From contig JAJQII010000015.1 in NCBI GenBank assembly GCA_021199295.1, positions 1-43,479 on the forward strand: a stretch of DNA of 43,479 nt, read 5' to 3'. A program made the position numbers and the translations under genes. Positions 1 to 9,818 of the stretch are shown piece after piece. The notes under the pieces are model-generated. The model was given only the letters and a program-made list of their open reading frames with translations. It was not told where the DNA came from and ran no database searches. Source of the stretch: Clostridia bacterium. GTDB lineage: Bacteria > Bacillota > Clostridia > Christensenellales > Borkfalkiaceae. Position 1 is the first letter of the stretch, and the number at the start of each line of letters is the position of its first letter.

Positions 1-2
1 CT

Positions 3-506
3 TATATACCCGTCGTGCAAAGCTCGCTTCTGCCGACAAAGCCAGCGGGGCTTTTACGCGAACACAGGTTATACCAGGCTGACTGGCTTATCCGTTTTTA
101 CGGCTTTGACGTAGACGAATTATGCGGCAGCGGAGAAAATCTGAGCGAAGAATACGATCCGAAATGTGCGTGGGCGCTAAGGAATATGCAGCTGTTCCCG
201 ATAGAAATAAACACAGCGCCGCTTGAAATGCTGCTGCGCGTACCGGGAATAGGCGCTAAAAGCGCCTACAAAATAACCGAGGCACGAAGATATACCAGAC
301 TCGGCTTTGATAATCTTGCAAAAATGCGCATAGTATTAAAGAGGGCAAAACATTTTATAACGTGCAACGGGAAATTTTACGGCTACGATAAAATAAACAA
401 TGTTAAAGCCGCCCTGCTTTTAGATACGCAAAAGAACGAAAACTGCCAGTTGTCGCTATTTTCCGAGCCTTGCACCGCTGTTTCTGCCCTTACGGGTGAA
501 CTATGA
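3..506 (+). CDS. Putative DNA modification/repair radical SAM protein, C-terminal part (TIGR03916-like, helix-hairpin-helix); 5' truncated by window edge
   Basis: Reading frame open to window start (YIPVVQSSLLPTKPAGLLREHRLYQADWLIRFYGF...); HhH motif VPGIGAKSAYKI; next gene is the usual partner family. Confidence 0.85.
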   Translation, partial: YIPVVQSSLLPTKPAGLLREHRLYQADWLIRFYGFDVDELCGSGENLSEEYDPKCAWALRNMQLFPIEINTAPLEMLLRVPGIGAKSAYKITEARRYTRLGFDNLAKMRIVLKRAKHFITCNGKFYGYDKINNVKAALLLDTQKNENCQLSLFSEPCTAVSALTGEL

Positions 507-1228
507 TTATTTACGTAACTGACGGCAGCGCCGAAAGTTTTTTTACCGCCGTTTATTACGCATACAGCGGAAATTCTATTATAACGGGCAGCGATTACGT
601 ACAACTGACTATAGACAGCGAAGTTGTTTACGTAAAGCCTGAAAGCGATAAGGTTAAACGGGTAACGGCGAAAATAGACGGCATTGACGGCTACGCATTG
701 GGCGACATTGATATTATGCTCAGAAGCTGCGACAGCCTTAAAGAACAGACCGTGTTGGAGTATCTCCGCCTTATAGTAAAGGAAAACCGCCCTGTGAGAA
801 AAATGCTTTCCCACCCCGTGGTGATAGAAACTACCGATATTATAAATAAAGTAACGGGTGAAGCGCACAATATGAAGGGTTTTTTGCGGTTTATGGAAAC
901 GCAGAGCGGCGCGATGTACGCCCCGTACGCGCCAGACAACGACGTAACCGAGCTAATTGTGCCGCATTTTACGGCAAGATTAGGCAAGACAAAATTCGCC
1001 ATACACGACTTAAAGCGAAAAAAAGCGGCTTTGTACGACGGTAACGACTGGTTTATGGCAAACGTCGGCGAAGCCGAGGTTTACCTGTCGGAATATGAAA
1101 AAACGTTTGAAGGGCTGTGGAAAAAATATTACGCGAGCGTAACCCTTGCCGAACGCCCGCACGAAAAACAAATGAAGGGCTATATGCCTGTACGCTACTG
1201 GAAATATATGCCAGAAAAATATTCGTAA
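503..1228 (+). CDS. Probable DNA metabolism protein, TIGR03915/DUF4130-like
   Basis: 241 aa ORF overlapping the rSAM stop by 4 bp; family-typical AYAPYAPDNDVTELIVPHFTARLGKTKFAIHDLKRKKAALYDG. Confidence 0.8.
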   Translation: MIIYVTDGSAESFFTAVYYAYSGNSIITGSDYVQLTIDSEVVYVKPESDKVKRVTAKIDGIDGYALGDIDIMLRSCDSLKEQTVLEYLRLIVKENRPVRKMLSHPVVIETTDIINKVTGEAHNMKGFLRFMETQSGAMYAPYAPDNDVTELIVPHFTARLGKTKFAIHDLKRKKAALYDGNDWFMANVGEAEVYLSEYEKTFEGLWKKYYASVTLAERPHEKQMKGYMPVRYWKYMPEKYS

Positions 1229-1260
1229 AGGCGCGTTCAGCCGAACGCGCCTTTATATTT
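1227..1260. terminator. Rho-independent terminator (likely bidirectional)
   Basis: AAAGGCGCGTTC-AGCC-GAACGCGCCTTT perfect stem between convergent genes. Confidence 0.85.
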
Positions 1261-1265
1261 ATATA

Positions 1266-2108
1266 TTATTTCTTTTCGTTTAAAAGTTCGTCTACCTTGC
1301 CAAAGAAATCAACAAGATAATTGTTTGTATCTTCCGCCTCTATCGTGCCCTTGTCGGCAGCCATGGTAAGCGTCTGGTCTATGGGAACTTTGGCAACAAG
1401 GGGAATACCGTGTTCAAGCGCCACAGAATCGGCAATGCTCTCACCGAAAACATTTATCTTTCTGCCGCAATCAGGGCAAGTAAGATAGCTCATATTTTCC
1501 ACAATACCCAGAATGGGAATATTCATCATCGCTGCCATTTTAACAGCCTTAGAAACTATCATGCCCACTAAATCCTGAGGAGTTGTGACTACTATTATAC
1601 CATCCAAAGGAATACTTTGGAAAAGCGTAAGGGGAACGTCGCCCGTGCCAGGTGGCATATCCACAAACATATAGTCTACTCCCGACCAGATAACATCAGT
1701 CCAGAACTGCTGTACAGTACCTGAAATAAGCGAACCACGCCATATTACGGGGTCGTCTTCGTTTTCCAGAAGAAGGTTCATACTCATAAGCTGCACGCCA
1801 TTTTGGCTGACTACGGGATAAATACCCAATTCATCGCCGCGGGCTCTCTCGTGCATGCCGAACATTTTAGGTATGGAAGGACCTGTTATATCAGCATCCA
1901 TCACCGCCGTTACATAACCCTTTGACTGTGAAGCCGCCGCAAGCAATGCGCAAGTCATAGATTTGCCTACGCCGCCTTTGCCGCTTACTACCGCAATTAC
2001 GCGCCTTATGTCGCTCATTGCATGGGGCTTTTTCTTAAGGTCAGGCTTTTCCCTCGAGGAGCAGTCAGCGCTGCATGAACTGCAGTCGTGTGAACAATTT
2101 TCTGCCAT
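1266..2108 (-). CDS. Mrp/NBP35-family Fe-S cluster carrier ATPase
   Basis: GKGGVGKS Walker A, N-terminal Cys cluster CSHDCSSCSADC, YLTCPDCG motif. Confidence 0.92.
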   Translation of the reverse strand: MAENCSHDCSSCSADCSSREKPDLKKKPHAMSDIRRVIAVVSGKGGVGKSMTCALLAAASQSKGYVTAVMDADITGPSIPKMFGMHERARGDELGIYPVVSQNGVQLMSMNLLLENEDDPVIWRGSLISGTVQQFWTDVIWSGVDYMFVDMPPGTGDVPLTLFQSIPLDGIIVVTTPQDLVGMIVSKAVKMAAMMNIPILGIVENMSYLTCPDCGRKINVFGESIADSVALEHGIPLVAKVPIDQTLTMAADKGTIEAEDTNNYLVDFFGKVDELLNEKK

Positions 2109-2152
2109 AAAAATTATTTCTCCTTTAACACATTATTGTGTTTACCTGAAAC

Positions 2153-2181
2153 ATTTTAAAATATAAGCGGCAAAAAGTCAA
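2153..2181 (-). promoter_or_regulatory. Sigma70-type promoter of mrp
   Basis: Minus strand TTGACT-17 bp-TAAAAT. Confidence 0.6.
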
Positions 2182-2200
2182 GTTAATATTAAAATAACGC

Positions 2201-2229
2201 TTGCAAATATACAAAATATTTGTTAAAAT
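2201..2229 (+). promoter_or_regulatory. Sigma70-type promoter of SRP RNA
   Basis: TTGCAA-17 bp-TAAAAT immediately upstream of RNA 5' end. Confidence 0.6.
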
Positions 2230-2233
2230 AATT

Positions 2234-2487
2234 GTGCTGTGCTAAGTGGGGAGTCAGCGGTGCCCTGTACCAGCAATCCGCTACAGCTGGACTGAACATC
2301 TCTCCCGACGCAGCAGATGGAAGGCCGCGCCGTATAAGGGGCGTTGATAGCAAGGTCTTATGCAACCGAGGGCTGCGAACCGTGTCAGGATAGGGATATA
2401 GCAGCACTAAACAGATTCCGAGGTGTGCCATAAGGTAGCTTTGCAGGAGTTACCTGTACGGTTTATCGCTTCGGTCTGCTACGGCAA
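2234..2487 (+). ncRNA. ffs: Signal recognition particle RNA, bacterial large type
   Basis: GTGCTAAGTGGGGAGTCAGCGGTGCCCTGTACCAGCAATCCGCTACAGC Alu-domain signature; GTGTCAGG...GCAGCACTAA helix 8 region; closing helix TGCTGTGC/GCTACGGCA. Confidence 0.93.
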
Positions 2488-2531
2488 AAGAGATTGCACA
2501 GCTTTTTTTGTCAAAAATCTTCTTGTGAAGT

Positions 2532-2575
2532 AAAAAAAACACACCGCCGCAAAAATTGCGGCGGTGTGTTTTTTT
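2532..2575. terminator. Bidirectional Rho-independent terminator between SRP RNA and uppP
   Basis: AAAACACACCGCCGCAAAAATTGCGGCGGTGTGTTTTTTT. Confidence 0.9.
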
Positions 2576-3380
2576 ACAGCCTGCCGCTTACCGTAAGGTA
2601 CGCGCACAGAACTGATAATATTAAAAGATAAACTATAAATGGAATGTAATTGCGTTTAGAAACGGCTTTAAGCATTAGCTTTATAGCTGCAAAACCTGAA
2701 AGTGCTGCCGCGACAACGCTTACCGCAACGCAGACGCCCAGATTGCCGCTTGCATTGGCAAAAGTTGCGGCAAGTTCCCCTCCTGCTATTCCCTTTACAA
2801 GCGAAATTAAAAAACTTCCTAATATAACGGGAATACTCATTAAGAACGAAAAGGTAGCTACCTCGTCGCTGTCTGCCCCGCCCAGCGTGCCCGCGGCTAT
2901 TGTAGAGCCGCTGCGGGAGATACCGGGGATTACCGCCACCGCCTGCGCAAGCCCCATCAAAGCCACATGCTTTTTACCGAGGGGAAGACTATTTTTTTTC
3001 TTTTTGGCGTAGATATGGGTTATTGTAAGCAACAGCGCCGTCGCCGCGAAACATATATATAAAAATCTGCCGCCGTAGAAAAACTCATCAATAACGTCAT
3101 CTAACAGAAGCCCCACCAAAGCGGCAGGTATGCTTGCAAAAACCAAATACCATAATTTTGTCCACGGACGTTTGAACAGGTTTAAAATATCTTTCCAATA
3201 CACCGCACACACGGCAAACAATGTGCCTATGTGAAGAATAATATCGAAAAACATATCCATCCCGGACAAATCTATATTAAATAAATTTTGCAAAAGCACG
3301 AGATGCCCGCTTGAAGAAACGGGCAAAAACTCTGTAAGCCCCTGCACTATTCCAAGAAGCAGTGCCTGTAAAACTGTCAT
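2574..3380 (-). CDS. uppP: Undecaprenyl-diphosphatase
   Basis: GIVQGLTEFLPVSSSGHLVL and PGISRSGSTIAAG signatures. Confidence 0.96.
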   Translation of the reverse strand: MTVLQALLLGIVQGLTEFLPVSSSGHLVLLQNLFNIDLSGMDMFFDIILHIGTLFAVCAVYWKDILNLFKRPWTKLWYLVFASIPAALVGLLLDDVIDEFFYGGRFLYICFAATALLLTITHIYAKKKKNSLPLGKKHVALMGLAQAVAVIPGISRSGSTIAAGTLGGADSDEVATFSFLMSIPVILGSFLISLVKGIAGGELAATFANASGNLGVCVAVSVVAAALSGFAAIKLMLKAVSKRNYIPFIVYLLILSVLCAYLTVSGRL

Positions 3381-3405
3381 ACAAAACCTATTGATTTATT
3401 ATAAT

Positions 3406-5661
3406 TTAGCTTGCAGTCGTTGTAAGCGAAGTAAGATCTTCGTACCTGTCTTCGTACATCGTTACGCAAGTGTCGTTATAATATTTTATTACAAGATTCT
3501 GCTGATATGCAGATGAAGCATTTTCAAGGTCGCTTGTCTTTAAAAGTTCGTAGAAGTTGTATTCGAACGTACCTTCCGTCGTAACCCTTGTCCAGTCAGG
3601 CGTATACGTATTGCTGCCAGCCGTAAGGGTAGCCGTAACGTAAATTATGTGCCAGCCGTAATCGGTAGCCACAACGCAGTAAGTACCAGCGCCCGTGCCA
3701 GATGCCGCCCTGTCTATAGCGTCTTTTGCGGCATATTCAAATTCAAGAACATAGCCCGAACTGCCTTCATCAGTGTAGTCAAGCGAATAACCCACGTAAG
3801 TAGAAAGGATTGAAGTATCTGTAGTGTACGCGTACTGCAATTCGTTTACGGCGCTCATAACTTTGTAATAGTTTGAATTTATGTTGGTAAGGTCTGCCAT
3901 AGAAAATTCTTCCGTACCGAAATCGACCTTGCCTGTAGCATAAATAAATTTACTGTAATCTATTACGCCGTCCGTCTCGCCGCTGTATCCGCTTGTAAAA
4001 TCAGCTTTTGTTCTGTTTTTATAGAAATCCTCTTTATTGTCATTATAGTATTTGATTGATACGACATCGTTGCCGCCCATTACCCAGTTAATATAGCCTC
4101 TAAATTCTCCAATCAGCCCCTCGATATCAAGCGTATTTGCGATTATCGTATATGTTTCGCCGTCGTCGTTTAATATAGCCGTACCGTTGAATGTGTACTT
4201 GCCGTAGTAATTTTCAAGTTCTTCGTACCTGCTGTTATTGGTCAGGTTATTTTCAAAGAAAAGCGTAGTACTGTTGCCGTAATAATAGTTAGTTGCGTCA
4301 AAGCCTGCGTCGCTGCCGTTTTCTTCCACATACAGATTATAATAATATTCGTACGCGTCAAAGCTGTAATCAACACCGCCGTTAAACCAGCTTGAGCGCT
4401 GGTCGGTTGTGGTTACCTCTTTAAGCAACTTGTTGCGCTGGAAGTAATATTCGTAGTCGTCTATGACATCGTTGGAAAGATCTGCCGAAAGCGCGGTAAG
4501 CTGTGAAGTCTGCGCAGCGCTGAACGGCGCGAGGATGTTATACACATAGCCAAACGTGCCGGTATCAGGCGTGTAAAGCAGGAAAGATGACGACGACATG
4601 TTGCTGAGTGCCGAAGAGAACGTATCGGCATCGTTAAAACCAGCCGTCTGCTGTGCCAGGAGTTCTTCGTACCTGCTCTTAACATATTCGTAGTTATTTG
4701 CAGACATATCTTCTTCGAGCCCGATCTCGTAAATTTCGTAGAAGTTAGAGACCACCTGCTCGCGCAAAAGGTCTAAATACTGGCTCTGCACATAGTTAAG
4801 CTCGTATACTTTTGTAGTATCCTCCCCGTCAAGGATAAGGTAGTTGGCATCAAGCACCTGTATATACTGGTTATAAGCATATGCACGGGAATAAATCGTA
4901 GAACCTTCCAGCTTGTCTTCGCTGTACTGGCCGCTCTGGTCTATAAGGTTACTTGAATATCCCGTATAAACGCCGTAGTCAAGGTTGCCGTTACTGTCTA
5001 CGGGGTAATAGTCGTCAACCTCGGTATCCACGTTTGTAGGCAGCGTTGCAGTAGAACTGTCGCTGTCGTCTTCGGTATCAAGGAAGTCCTCCTCGTAAGT
5101 ATCTATAGAGCTGTTTATAGACTTATAAAGGGTATACTCGCAAAGAAGCGAATAATCTATACTTGTGCCGTTTGCATCGTTGATAACGCCTGCCTGGTAT
5201 TCAAGCAACCATTTGTACAAATCCGTTTCTGATTCGAATGAATTAAACTTACTTTCTGCCTGCGAAGCACTGGTAATTGACGTGTAAGTTTCGTCGTTTA
5301 CCATTTCGTATAAGGTAGACATTACGGCATACTGTATAAGAATTTCGTTATTTACAAGCGCTTCGGCTATCTGCTCGAACGCTTCGCCGTATGTTGTAGT
5401 ACCGTCGCTTACGTAGGAATAACCTACGTTTACAAAGTAAGCTACAAGGTCGCGTTTAGAAATTTCTGTATTTGTAATAGCCCATGTATAGGCGCTGAGC
5501 GTACTGTCAAGCTCATCTGACTGGCTTATGTCTACCGTGGCAATAACCTGCTCCATATCCGCCTGCGTTACGGTTGATACAAGGCTGCACCCCGAAAGCA
5601 CCGTAGTGCCTGTTACGGCAGCAGCCGCCAGTAAACTTAAGATTTTTGTTCTTCTTTTCAT
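3406..5661 (-). CDS. Large secreted lipoprotein, putative PrsA/SurA-like foldase
   Basis: Lipobox LLAAAAVTGTTVLSGC; C-terminal GTYCVVATDYGWHIIYVT resembles parvulin PPIase end; lies in prs-pth-mfd neighbourhood. Start chosen at MKRRTK (5661). Confidence 0.65.
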   Translation of the reverse strand: MKRRTKILSLLAAAAVTGTTVLSGCSLVSTVTQADMEQVIATVDISQSDELDSTLSAYTWAITNTEISKRDLVAYFVNVGYSYVSDGTTTYGEAFEQIAEALVNNEILIQYAVMSTLYEMVNDETYTSITSASQAESKFNSFESETDLYKWLLEYQAGVINDANGTSIDYSLLCEYTLYKSINSSIDTYEEDFLDTEDDSDSSTATLPTNVDTEVDDYYPVDSNGNLDYGVYTGYSSNLIDQSGQYSEDKLEGSTIYSRAYAYNQYIQVLDANYLILDGEDTTKVYELNYVQSQYLDLLREQVVSNFYEIYEIGLEEDMSANNYEYVKSRYEELLAQQTAGFNDADTFSSALSNMSSSSFLLYTPDTGTFGYVYNILAPFSAAQTSQLTALSADLSNDVIDDYEYYFQRNKLLKEVTTTDQRSSWFNGGVDYSFDAYEYYYNLYVEENGSDAGFDATNYYYGNSTTLFFENNLTNNSRYEELENYYGKYTFNGTAILNDDGETYTIIANTLDIEGLIGEFRGYINWVMGGNDVVSIKYYNDNKEDFYKNRTKADFTSGYSGETDGVIDYSKFIYATGKVDFGTEEFSMADLTNINSNYYKVMSAVNELQYAYTTDTSILSTYVGYSLDYTDEGSSGYVLEFEYAAKDAIDRAASGTGAGTYCVVATDYGWHIIYVTATLTAGSNTYTPDWTRVTTEGTFEYNFYELLKTSDLENASSAYQQNLVIKYYNDTCVTMYEDRYEDLTSLTTTAS

Positions 5662-5762
5662 AAAAGTGTTCTCCGAACTTTTGCGTTCCCTTTTAAGCAC
5701 TATAAAGCACTTTAATCATTATATAATAATTTAAGCGCGATAGCAAATCATTTTGCAAAAAT

Positions 5763-8700
5763 TTACGCAAAACTTACCGCCAATTTCAAAAAATTTGTCA
5801 TTTCTATCATAGTTTTTGCAGGATTAGCTTTGGGGCGGAATATTATTTTAGGCGAATTTGTCATAGATACTGATGTGTACGAAGCCGTTTTATCCATAGC
5901 GGCTTTTATACGCTTATCACCAAGGGTATCTATCGAGGCAAGCTCAAGCTCTGCTGCCGTCGAGCTTACCGTAATTTTACGTATGGAAAATTTAGCCGCG
6001 TAAGATTTAAGCACCGCGATGATCAGCAGGTTTAACACCTCGTCTGGCATAGCGCCGTAATTATCTTCTATAGAAAGGCACACACGCTTATAATCGGCAA
6101 CCGAACGTATTTCTGCAATCTGCTTGTAGCAGTCCATCCTGCCCGCGGTTGATTCAACGTAATTTTCAGGGATATACGCCGTTGCCTTAATATCGAGTTC
6201 GGCGGCAGTCTGTTTTTCGCCTGTAAGCTCCTCTTTAAGCAGTTTGGAATACAGTTCGTAACCTACTTTATCCATATGCCCGTGCTGTTCAGCGCCGAGC
6301 ACGTTGCCAGCCCCCCTTATTTCAAGGTCGCGCATGGCTATTTTAAAGCCTGAACCCAGTTCGGTGAACTGCATAATAGCTTTAAGCCTTGCCGACGCGT
6401 CTGAGGATAAAATTCTTTCGGGTTTATATGTAAAATAAGCGTGCGCCAGACGCGAGCTTCTGCCTACCCTTCCCCTCAGCTGGTACAGCTGTGATATGCC
6501 GAGCCTGTCGGCATCGATAACAATAATCGTGTTTGCGTTAGGAAGATCTATGCCGTTTTCTATTATCGTTGTCGTAACAAGAATGTTATGCTTGCCCTCG
6601 CAAAAGTCTATCATACTGCGTTCAAGCAAGTCTTTTTCCATCCTGCCGTGTATATAACATACCGATGCTTCCGGCATTATTGCCGCAACCTTAGCAGCAA
6701 AAGTCTGGATACTTTCTACCCTGTTGTATAATATAAATACCTGTCCGCCGCGGGAAAGTTCCCTTACGCAAGCATCGCGTATAAGCGTTTCGGTTTCCTC
6801 CACCACGTAAGTTTGCACGGGCAGACGCTTTCTTGGCGGGGTATTTATTGTGCTTATATCCCTTATGCCAGAAAGCGACATATGCAGCGTACGCGGTATG
6901 GGAGTTGCCGTCATGGTAAGGCAGTCTATATTATTTTTTATGTGCTTAATTTTTTCTTTATGTTCAACGCCGAAGCGCTGTTCCTCGTCTAAAACCAAAA
7001 GCCCGAGGTCATAAAACACCACGTCTTTAGAAAGCAGCCTGTGCGTTCCGATAAGTAAATCTATTTGACCGTTTGCAAGTTTTTTTAAAATTTCCTGCTG
7101 CTGCGATTGCGTTTTAAAGCGGGTAAGGCACTCTACCCTTACGCCGAATTCAGCAAACCTTTCGGTAGCCGTGGCGTAGTGCTGCTGGGCAAGAATTGTA
7201 CTCGGGCACATTATAACCGCCTGTTTGCCGCCAAGCACACACAGGTACACCGCCCTGAGTGCAACCTCTGTTTTACCGTACCCTACGTCACCGCAAAGCA
7301 ATCTGTCCATTACCTTGTCAGAGCACATATCCTCTTTAATTTCCTGTATGGAACTTAGCTGGTCGGGAGTTTCTTCGTATTTAAAAGCGTTTTCAAATTC
7401 TTCCATCATAACAGTGTTTTCGGGGAATGCGTAACCCTTTTTGGCACTACGCTCGGCATACAATTCCTTCAAATCAAATGCCAGCTTTTTAATAGAAGTC
7501 CTTACCCTTTCCTTAACGCGTTCAAAGTCAGCGCCGCCTATTTTTGATAGCGCGGGGTTTTCTTCGCCCACGTAGCGGGAAAGTATATCCATCTGCTCTA
7601 CAGGGACGTAAAGTATATCGCCGCCCTTGTATTCTACGCTGATATATTCCTTTATACCGTCGGTAGTTTCTATCTTTTTAGTTCCCGTTATTTTACCGAC
7701 GCCGTGCGTTTCGTGTACGGCGTACTGCCCTATCTCGGGGGCAGAGAACATATCGCCCCGCCTGCGGCGTATCCGCTTTGCTGCCGCCGACTTTGTATAT
7801 AAATCGGCACTGCCTATAATGGCAAGTTTATTTTCGTGTAAAATAATGCCGTGGGCAAGATTGCGCGAAGTGACGGCTATACCGCGAAGGGCTTCCAGCC
7901 TGTCGGGTACGGGATTTACAGGCAACCCCTCGTCAACAAGCAACTGCACCAGTTTATCCGTCCTGCCCTCGTCCCCGCTGTACACAAGCACGCGGTAACC
8001 GCCGCGAAGCCAGTTTTTAGCGTCTAAAATAAACTGGTCGAAAACGTTCAGGTAAGAGGGAACTGGCGTTGCCTTAAATTTATAAGTCTTTAAAGGCTGA
8101 AAGAAAAAAGTACTGCCGAAAAAGGTCTGCAGCGCCATAGCCCTGTAATTTTTAATTCCGTCAGAAATAAATTTTTGCGGGGCAATCTGGTTAAAACTGA
8201 AATCAAAGACCTCTCCACCTGCTTTTAATTCTTTAAAACGGTTAGCGTGTTCAGAATAAACACCCTCGATTTTATCGTTAATCTGCTTACATTCATCGAA
8301 AATTATCAACGTATCGGGCGAAATGACGTCAAATACCGTACGCGTAGTACTAAGTATCGGCATAAGATAACTTGCGCCTGCAAACTGAGAGCCTGTTTCA
8401 GCTTTGTTTTTTATGTCGTCTGCGATGGTCTGGGCCCGTCTGTAGGCTTTTATATCGGCAAAAGTTTTCAGCCCTTTGGAAAATGCCGAACTTATCACGG
8501 GCAAATCCTTCGGTGTTACTACGGCTTCAGCGGCAGAAATTACAGTAACCGAATTTACTTCAGGCAGACGGTCGCCCGTAACGGCATCGTAGGGGCGTAT
8601 CCGCTCTATCGTGTCACCGAAGAAATCTATACGTACAGGATTATCAGTATTTATGGGATAAATATCTAAAATATCTCCCCTTACGGCAAAACTGCCCTTT

Positions 8701-9176
8701 GTTTCCACGTCATATTCGCGTGTATAGCCCATTGAAACAAGCAAAGACGGCAGCGAAGCGTAGTCACACTCTTTACCGGAAGTAAATGTTAAAGGTTTTA
8801 CTTTAGCTGGAAATAACTGCAATAAAGCCTCTACGTCGCACACGGCAACGCGAGCACCGCAATCTATTGCGTTTACTGCTGTAAGCCTTGAATACAGCGA
8901 ATCTTTAGATACAGCGTTTTTATACAGTAAGACGTCGTCTTTTGCGGTAAGAAGCACAACATTTTCGCCTGTAAGCGCAGATAATGACAAATGGGCACGC
9001 TGTGCTGCCACGGCATCGGCGGCGACATACAAAAACTTGCCTTTTGTAAGCGAAGCCAAAAGGTATTTATGGGAATCGGACACGCCGAAAACCGCCGTCG
9101 GAACACCGAGGCGGCAGTCGTTGCCCAGGGATATATAATCCCCGCCTAAATTTTCGTAAGTAAACAATCCGTTCAA
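5763..9176 (-). CDS. mfd: Transcription-repair coupling factor
   Basis: CarD-like RID region, RecG-like helicase motifs GDVGYGKTEVALRA, DEEQRFG, TATPIPRTL, QLRGRVGRS. Confidence 0.98.
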   Translation of the reverse strand: MNGLFTYENLGGDYISLGNDCRLGVPTAVFGVSDSHKYLLASLTKGKFLYVAADAVAAQRAHLSLSALTGENVVLLTAKDDVLLYKNAVSKDSLYSRLTAVNAIDCGARVAVCDVEALLQLFPAKVKPLTFTSGKECDYASLPSLLVSMGYTREYDVETKGSFAVRGDILDIYPINTDNPVRIDFFGDTIERIRPYDAVTGDRLPEVNSVTVISAAEAVVTPKDLPVISSAFSKGLKTFADIKAYRRAQTIADDIKNKAETGSQFAGASYLMPILSTTRTVFDVISPDTLIIFDECKQINDKIEGVYSEHANRFKELKAGGEVFDFSFNQIAPQKFISDGIKNYRAMALQTFFGSTFFFQPLKTYKFKATPVPSYLNVFDQFILDAKNWLRGGYRVLVYSGDEGRTDKLVQLLVDEGLPVNPVPDRLEALRGIAVTSRNLAHGIILHENKLAIIGSADLYTKSAAAKRIRRRRGDMFSAPEIGQYAVHETHGVGKITGTKKIETTDGIKEYISVEYKGGDILYVPVEQMDILSRYVGEENPALSKIGGADFERVKERVRTSIKKLAFDLKELYAERSAKKGYAFPENTVMMEEFENAFKYEETPDQLSSIQEIKEDMCSDKVMDRLLCGDVGYGKTEVALRAVYLCVLGGKQAVIMCPSTILAQQHYATATERFAEFGVRVECLTRFKTQSQQQEILKKLANGQIDLLIGTHRLLSKDVVFYDLGLLVLDEEQRFGVEHKEKIKHIKNNIDCLTMTATPIPRTLHMSLSGIRDISTINTPPRKRLPVQTYVVEETETLIRDACVRELSRGGQVFILYNRVESIQTFAAKVAAIMPEASVCYIHGRMEKDLLERSMIDFCEGKHNILVTTTIIENGIDLPNANTIIVIDADRLGISQLYQLRGRVGRSSRLAHAYFTYKPERILSSDASARLKAIMQFTELGSGFKIAMRDLEIRGAGNVLGAEQHGHMDKVGYELYSKLLKEELTGEKQTAAELDIKATAYIPENYVESTAGRMDCYKQIAEIRSVADYKRVCLSIEDNYGAMPDEVLNLLIIAVLKSYAAKFSIRKITVSSTAAELELASIDTLGDKRIKAAMDKTASYTSVSMTNSPKIIFRPKANPAKTMIEMTNFLKLAVSFA

Positions 9177-9203
9177 AGTCTTATTAAAATGCTGAAAAAA
9201 TTC

Positions 9204-9767
9204 TCAGCCGTTAAATTCCGTCATTACCAGTTCGGTCGCCTTACCTTCAGCAAGCGCTATAGCGGCATCGGCGGCACGTTCGCACGCCGAAACAAAAAGC
9301 TGGTAATCTTCCTTTTTTACTTCAGAAAGTACATAATCTATTATGGGAACGTTGACTTCCTTGTCCCGTATACCTATGCGGATGCGGGTAAATTTTTCCG
9401 TGCCGATTTCGGCTATAACCGAGCGCATGCCATTGTGTGTGCCTCCGCTCCCTTCGGGGCGGATACGCAGCTTGCCCTTGGGGATATCGTAATCATCGTA
9501 AATTACTATAAGCTGTGAGGGATCTGCCTTATATTTTGCAAGAAGCTGCTTTACAGCCTCCCCGCTGTTATTCATATACGTAACGGGGCGCGCAATGATT
9601 ATCTTTTCGCCAGCGATATGCGCTTCCGCCGTTACCGAAGCACACTCCTTTTTTTTAAACTTTACGCCCAGCTTTGCCGCGACGTCGCCCGCCGCATTGT
9701 ACCCCATATTATGAAAGGTTTTAAAATATGTTTCTTCTGGGTTGCCGAGACCGACTATAATATACAT
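9204..9767 (-). CDS. pth: Peptidyl-tRNA hydrolase
   Basis: MYIIVGLGNPEETYFKTFHNMGY; MNNSGEAV; DDYDIPKGKLRIRPEGSGGTHNGMRS. Confidence 0.97.
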   Translation of the reverse strand: MYIIVGLGNPEETYFKTFHNMGYNAAGDVAAKLGVKFKKKECASVTAEAHIAGEKIIIARPVTYMNNSGEAVKQLLAKYKADPSQLIVIYDDYDIPKGKLRIRPEGSGGTHNGMRSVIAEIGTEKFTRIRIGIRDKEVNVPIIDYVLSEVKKEDYQLFVSACERAADAAIALAEGKATELVMTEFNG

Positions 9768-9786
9768 AATTTATACCGAGGACAAC

Positions 9787-9815
9787 AAGCGCCACAGTTT
9801 TGCTGTGGCGTTATT
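9787..9815. terminator. Candidate terminator between prs and pth
   Basis: CGCCACAG-TTTTG-CTGTGGCG stem followed by TTATTTT on plus; weaker T-tract on minus. Confidence 0.4.
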
Positions 9816-9818
9816 TTA

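Noticed and set aside
383-868. 161 aa minus-strand ORF
   Set aside because: Antisense to the rSAM/DUF4130 genes; no domain support.
2189-2431. 80 aa minus-strand ORF
   Set aside because: Lies antisense across the SRP RNA; no protein family resemblance.
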